From contig UQCW01000077.1 of the NCBI GenBank assembly GCA_900539625.1, positions 1 to 8,712 of the forward strand: a stretch of DNA of 8,712 bases. Direction: 5' to 3'. Shown here piece by piece: positions 6,519 through 8,712 of the stretch; position 1 is the first letter of the stretch, and each line of letters opens with the position of its first letter. Position numbers and translations under genes: made by a program. The notes below the pieces were generated by a model. The model saw nothing but the letters and a program-made list of their open reading frames with translations. It made no database searches and was not told the DNA's origin. Origin of the DNA: an uncultured Prevotella sp. Lineage in GTDB: Bacteria > Bacteroidota > Bacteroidia > Bacteroidales > Bacteroidaceae.

Positions 6519-7343
6519 TCAAGGCTTCTGTTCGAACACAGGCTCTCCGTTGGTGTCAACCAAAAACCGGCCTTCTATACCAAAGAATGTCAACTCCGCT
6601 GGGTGGATGGCCTGAACTCCCCATGAATTATTCTCTTCATCGTAGATTCCACGCTCGAAATAGAAGAGGTTTTTATAGCGTTTGGCATCGAGGGAATGTA
6701 TTTGCTTCTTTGGGTTCTTGCGATCATTGGGAACGGAATCCGTCACCCATATACGCGTGATAGTATTGGTTTCAGTATCCACTTCTATCGCCCACAAAGT
6801 CCAAGCGTGGTTCATGTCGCGAAGTTGCGCAACATAATTTCCCGTAGTGAAATAACGCAACAACACGTCTGTGAATATTGCTTCGTTGGAGTCTATGTAG
6901 CCTCGCGTGAAGATGATTGGATTATCATAGTCGTCATTGAAGAGATAGTTTTGATAAAGATTGGTACGTGTGTAGGCTATGGATGGATGTGTCTCACGCA
7001 GATACCAATCGAGGGCTTTATATACATAGTCACCACCCTTATTGAAGTAAGGGTTGCGATCAAATTCCCGATTGACTTCCTCTGGATCCCAAATTTTCCC
7101 TGTATAGATATACTTTTCCTGTATTCGATCCTGCCACCATGCTATCATGTTACTACTGACAGCTGCCCAACAGCCATTCGTGAACTGAAAGGTGTTGTAC
7201 CAGCCTGCATCTACGCTGACGCCTTTGGCCCAATACTGGACTCTCTCTGCTTTCGCAGAAGAAAATGGGATGATGATGCCCAGTGAAAATGCCAGTGCAA
7301 ATACCAATGCAAACGTAATTGATGTCTGTTTCATTTTACTCAT
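6519..7343 (-). CDS. Secreted IdeS/Mac-like cysteine protease (peptidase C66-like)
   Basis: This 274-residue protein has a signal peptide of about 32 residues, likely cut after AKA. The mature part begins with YWAKGVS (37-43), like the VWTKGV start of streptococcal IdeS. GWYN (47-50) then leads into NGCWAAVSSNMIAWW (56-70), where C58 is the likely nucleophile. MNHAWTLWAIEVD (177-189) gives the likely catalytic H179, and IWVTDS (198-203) gives D202; these match INHVINLWGADFD and IYVTDS of IdeS in order and spacing. IdeS-family enzymes cleave IgG in the hinge. The mature protein (about 240 residues) is shorter than IdeS. The IdeS oxyanion Lys appears replaced, possibly by Q53, and the second acidic residue after TDS is absent, so the target may differ. 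No sorting tail is visible. The gene starts 30 bp after the Fib_succ_major gene (probable operon) and is AT-richer than the left-hand genes. An alternative start lies at codon 4. Activity and substrate are unproven. Confidence 0.75.
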   Translation of the reverse strand: MSKMKQTSITFALVFALAFSLGIIIPFSSAKAERVQYWAKGVSVDAGWYNTFQFTNGCWAAVSSNMIAWWQDRIQEKYIYTGKIWDPEEVNREFDRNPYFNKGGDYVYKALDWYLRETHPSIAYTRTNLYQNYLFNDDYDNPIIFTRGYIDSNEAIFTDVLLRYFTTGNYVAQLRDMNHAWTLWAIEVDTETNTITRIWVTDSVPNDRKNPKKQIHSLDAKRYKNLFYFERGIYDEENNSWGVQAIHPAELTFFGIEGRFLVDTNGEPVFEQKP

Positions 7344-7373
7344 ATTGTCGGTTTATCGCCATGAGAAATCCCA

Positions 7374-8225
7374 TCAGAAGACCCTGACTTTCTCTCCGCT
7401 ATTTTCTCTCTGCACAACATATACCCCCTTGGGAAGAGAACCATTCTGATGCGTCATATCACGTCCGTAAAGATCATAGATACGGCAATGCTCATCACAA
7501 TGGATTTTGCCACCAATAGCGTATATGAAGCTATCTGATTGCGTGTGGCCCACACCTGTTGCTGGTTGGGGATTGCATACGCCACGCACAGAAGAACCAT
7601 AATAACGTGCGTGATTCCAATCGCTTTTGAAACAAGCCCGAAAGAACTGCAACTGATAAGCGGAGCCACTATAAGAGGAACTTTTGAAAAGCGAGCTCGA
7701 CCAGTAGTAGCCATGTACGCCCTTCTCGTTAATCTGGCTCGCATAACGGCAACCTGCAGCAGGCAAAAAGAGTGTAGCATCACTGCTCTTGGACGTGACC
7801 ACATATCCTGCAACACCTGATTTTTTGTAATCGTCAGTCCATGTCCAAACACAATGCTCTTGAAGTTCCCTCCATTCCTCTTTGGTTGGCATACGCCATG
7901 TGCCACCCCATACACACGAGACGACATCATCAGCGGCATCAAGCGACAACACCCCATCAGAATAAGAATACTTCGTGAGCGAATTTTGACCTGCTCCATG
8001 CGAATAAGTGGCCCATCGAAAGTCCGTTTTCAAAGTCGTTTCGCCCCACGCATAATAGTTGCCCTCGTCTTGAGGACGATTTGCGCCAATATTAGTAGAA
8101 GCCCATTTAATTCCACTGGGCAATCCCAAATCAATCCAAATATGCCCAGCCTCCTCTCCTGAGGTTTGCGCAAACATAGCACAAGACGCTGCACACATTA
8201 TCAAACAAGTAATATTTTTCTTCAT
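7374..8225 (-). CDS. Exported Fib_succ_major-domain protein with T9SS-like C-terminal motif
   Basis: This 283-residue protein has a signal peptide (about 1-19, probable cut in MFAQ). Its Fib_succ_major (Fibrobacter succinogenes major paralogous) domain spans about 28-217. The family's hallmarks are all present: WIDLGLPSGIKWAS (30-43), YYAWGET (57-63), WRMPTKEEW (110-118), LFLPAAG (152-158), GYYWSSSL (172-179) and SSVRGVC (211-217). These proteins are secreted or surface-exposed, of unknown function, and I recall the domain as related to C-type-lectin-like folds. The last ~50 residues (IYAIGGKI at 234-241, IYDLYGRDM at 249-257, LPKGVYVV at 264-271, ending KVRVF) resemble a type A sorting domain for type IX secretion and surface attachment. 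At the start, ATGAAGAA is duplicated head to tail, so a four-codon ORF (ATG AAG AAA TGA, 8233-8222) overlaps the real ATG. It is probably the first gene of an operon with the protease. Confidence 0.85.
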   Translation of the reverse strand: MKKNITCLIMCAASCAMFAQTSGEEAGHIWIDLGLPSGIKWASTNIGANRPQDEGNYYAWGETTLKTDFRWATYSHGAGQNSLTKYSYSDGVLSLDAADDVVSCVWGGTWRMPTKEEWRELQEHCVWTWTDDYKKSGVAGYVVTSKSSDATLFLPAAGCRYASQINEKGVHGYYWSSSLFKSSSYSGSAYQLQFFRACFKSDWNHARYYGSSVRGVCNPQPATGVGHTQSDSFIYAIGGKIHCDEHCRIYDLYGRDMTHQNGSLPKGVYVVQRENSGEKVRVF

Positions 8226-8371
8226 TTCTTCATAGCCTTAAATTAGCAGCCTTGTCATTCCACAAGTAAGCAAGCCATTGGATAACTGCGAATTACCCAA
8301 TCCTTGCACATGGTAAAAAACATCCAATCTTAGTGCTGCTTAAAACTCAAATAACGATTATCTTAGCGTGG

Positions 8372-8379
8372 CAAAGATA
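8372..8379 (-). promoter_or_regulatory. -7 box for the Fib_succ_major / protease operon
   Basis: On the minus strand, TATCTTTG at 8379-8372 matches TAnnTTTG. It is the only such box facing the operon in 8226-8611. No clear TTTG -33 element is seen at the expected distance; that position runs into the edge of the tandem repeats at 8403-8469, which suggests activator-dependent transcription. The predicted leader is about 140 nt. The remainder of 8226-8371 shows no gene or strong hairpin. Confidence 0.5.
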
Positions 8380-8402
8380 AACAAAAAACTGAGAATATCG
8401 CT

Positions 8403-8469
8403 CCTTTTAGAAGGTTTTTCCTACTCGTTAGAAGGATATTCCTGCTCGTTAGAAGGATGTTCCTGCTCG
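8403..8469. repeat. Three tandem 21-bp units with internal palindromes, possible operator array
   Basis: Units at 8424-8444 and 8445-8465 are identical except for one base (AGGATATTCCT versus AGGATGTTCCT). A diverged third copy sits at 8403-8423 and a partial CTCG begins a fourth at 8466. Each unit has a core of the form AGG-n5-CCT, and AGGA-n3-TCCT in the two best copies, a short dyad typical of a dimeric regulator site. The 21-bp period equals about two helical turns, which would place all sites on one face of the DNA. The array lies just upstream of the operon's -7 box. Confidence 0.75.
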
Positions 8470-8550
8470 GAATTAGCTCCCCATTAGATAATGCTCATGC
8501 CGAACGTACAAACTGCAGCTACTTGCGACAGCAAAATGAAGAGCGGCACG

Positions 8551-8594
8551 GCGCGACGAAACAACGCCGCGTTAGGGCGACGAAACAACGCTGC
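8551..8594. repeat. Two-copy direct repeat beside the rRNA terminator
   Basis: Bases 8551-8570 and 8575-8594 are identical at 18 of 20 positions, with a shared core GCGACGAAACAACGC and a 24-bp period. They lie between the tandem palindrome array and the terminator of the rRNA operon. No function is recognised; it may be one site of a dispersed intergenic repeat. Confidence 0.65.
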
Positions 8595-8610
8595 ATCGTC
8601 ATGGTACAAA

Positions 8611-8650
8611 GAAACGAAAAGCCCTCCCAGCATTGTTGCTGGAAGGGCTT
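8611..8650 (-). terminator. Terminator of the rRNA operon
   Basis: On the minus strand a 14-bp stem (8650-8637 with 8632-8619, one G-U pair) encloses a 4-base loop and is followed by TTTTCGTTTC. It lies 14 bp beyond the apparent 3' end of the 5S gene, as expected for the end of an rRNA operon. Confidence 0.88.
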
Positions 8651-8663
8651 CCACTTGAAAATA

Positions 8664-8712
8664 AGATGGCGGCGACCTACTCTCCCGCTTGCGCAGTACC
8701 ATCGGCGCGGTC
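8664..8712 (-). rRNA. rrf: 5S ribosomal RNA, 3' part, cut by the window edge
   Basis: Read on the minus strand, the end of the window gives the conserved 3' part of bacterial 5S rRNA: GATGGTACTGC, then GCGGGAGAGTAGGTCGCCGC. The GGGAGAGUAGGUC block is diagnostic. Only about 49 of roughly 110-120 nt are inside. The 3' end near 8664 is estimated from where conservation stops. The rest of the rRNA operon must lie to the right and is transcribed leftward. Confidence 0.92.

Noticed and set aside
6696..7286. A 196-codon plus-strand open frame opposite the protease
   Set aside because: It is antisense to a gene with a signal peptide and matched catalytic motifs, and shows no family features of its own.
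8403..8594. CRISPR array
   Set aside because: The 21-bp units are contiguous with no spacers, the second repeat type has only two copies, and there are no cas genes.
8484..8702. A 72-codon minus-strand open frame
   Set aside because: It begins inside the 5S rRNA gene and runs through the rRNA terminator and the direct repeats, so it cannot be a real gene.

Overview
The window looks like chromosome from a Bacteroidota bacterium, most likely the Bacteroidales and Prevotella-like. This is inferred from three things: promoter boxes of the TAnnTTTG type upstream of several genes, A-rich start regions with almost no Shine-Dalgarno sequence, and gene content (a GH20 hexosaminidase beside an N-acetylhexosamine kinase homologue, and a Fib_succ_major protein with a C-terminal tail like a type IX secretion signal). 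I cannot fix the species from the sequence.

Layout, left to right. Bases 1-465 hold no protein gene. They contain the terminator of a gene lying off the left edge, a candidate small RNA made of four hairpins in a row (about 94-180), and a promoter plus hairpin leader for the first gene. Bases 466-1554 (+) encode a NahK-like sugar kinase. It converges on a secreted GH20 beta-N-acetylhexosaminidase (1786-3429, -), and the gap between them holds a strong terminator and a much longer hairpin. Upstream of the hexosaminidase and on the same strand lies rmuC (3568-5082, -). rmuC diverges from an EamA/DMT-family ten-helix transporter (5261-6229, +) across a short region with one promoter box facing each way.

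The right part differs in character. After a perfect 21-bp inverted repeat (6376-6436) come two exported proteins on the minus strand, 30 bp apart and probably one operon. The upstream gene encodes a Fib_succ_major-domain protein with a T9SS-like C-terminal motif. The downstream gene encodes a small secreted cysteine protease resembling IdeS/Mac (peptidase C66), the family known from streptococcal immunoglobulin-cleaving enzymes. The protease gene is visibly AT-richer than the left-hand genes. Its operon has one recognisable promoter box (8372-8379), and just upstream of it are three tandem 21-bp units, each carrying a small palindrome. The window ends with the 3' part of a 5S rRNA gene (-) and its terminator, so an rRNA operon lies beyond the right edge and is transcribed toward this operon.

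How the genes fit together: the hexosaminidase and kinase make a plausible release-and-phosphorylate pair for GlcNAc/GalNAc from host glycans or cell-wall fragments. The protease operon suggests interaction with host proteins. rmuC and the transporter look like ordinary chromosomal genes with no clear tie to either theme. The most interesting part is the protease / Fib_succ_major pair with its repeat array. The four-hairpin RNA candidate comes second.
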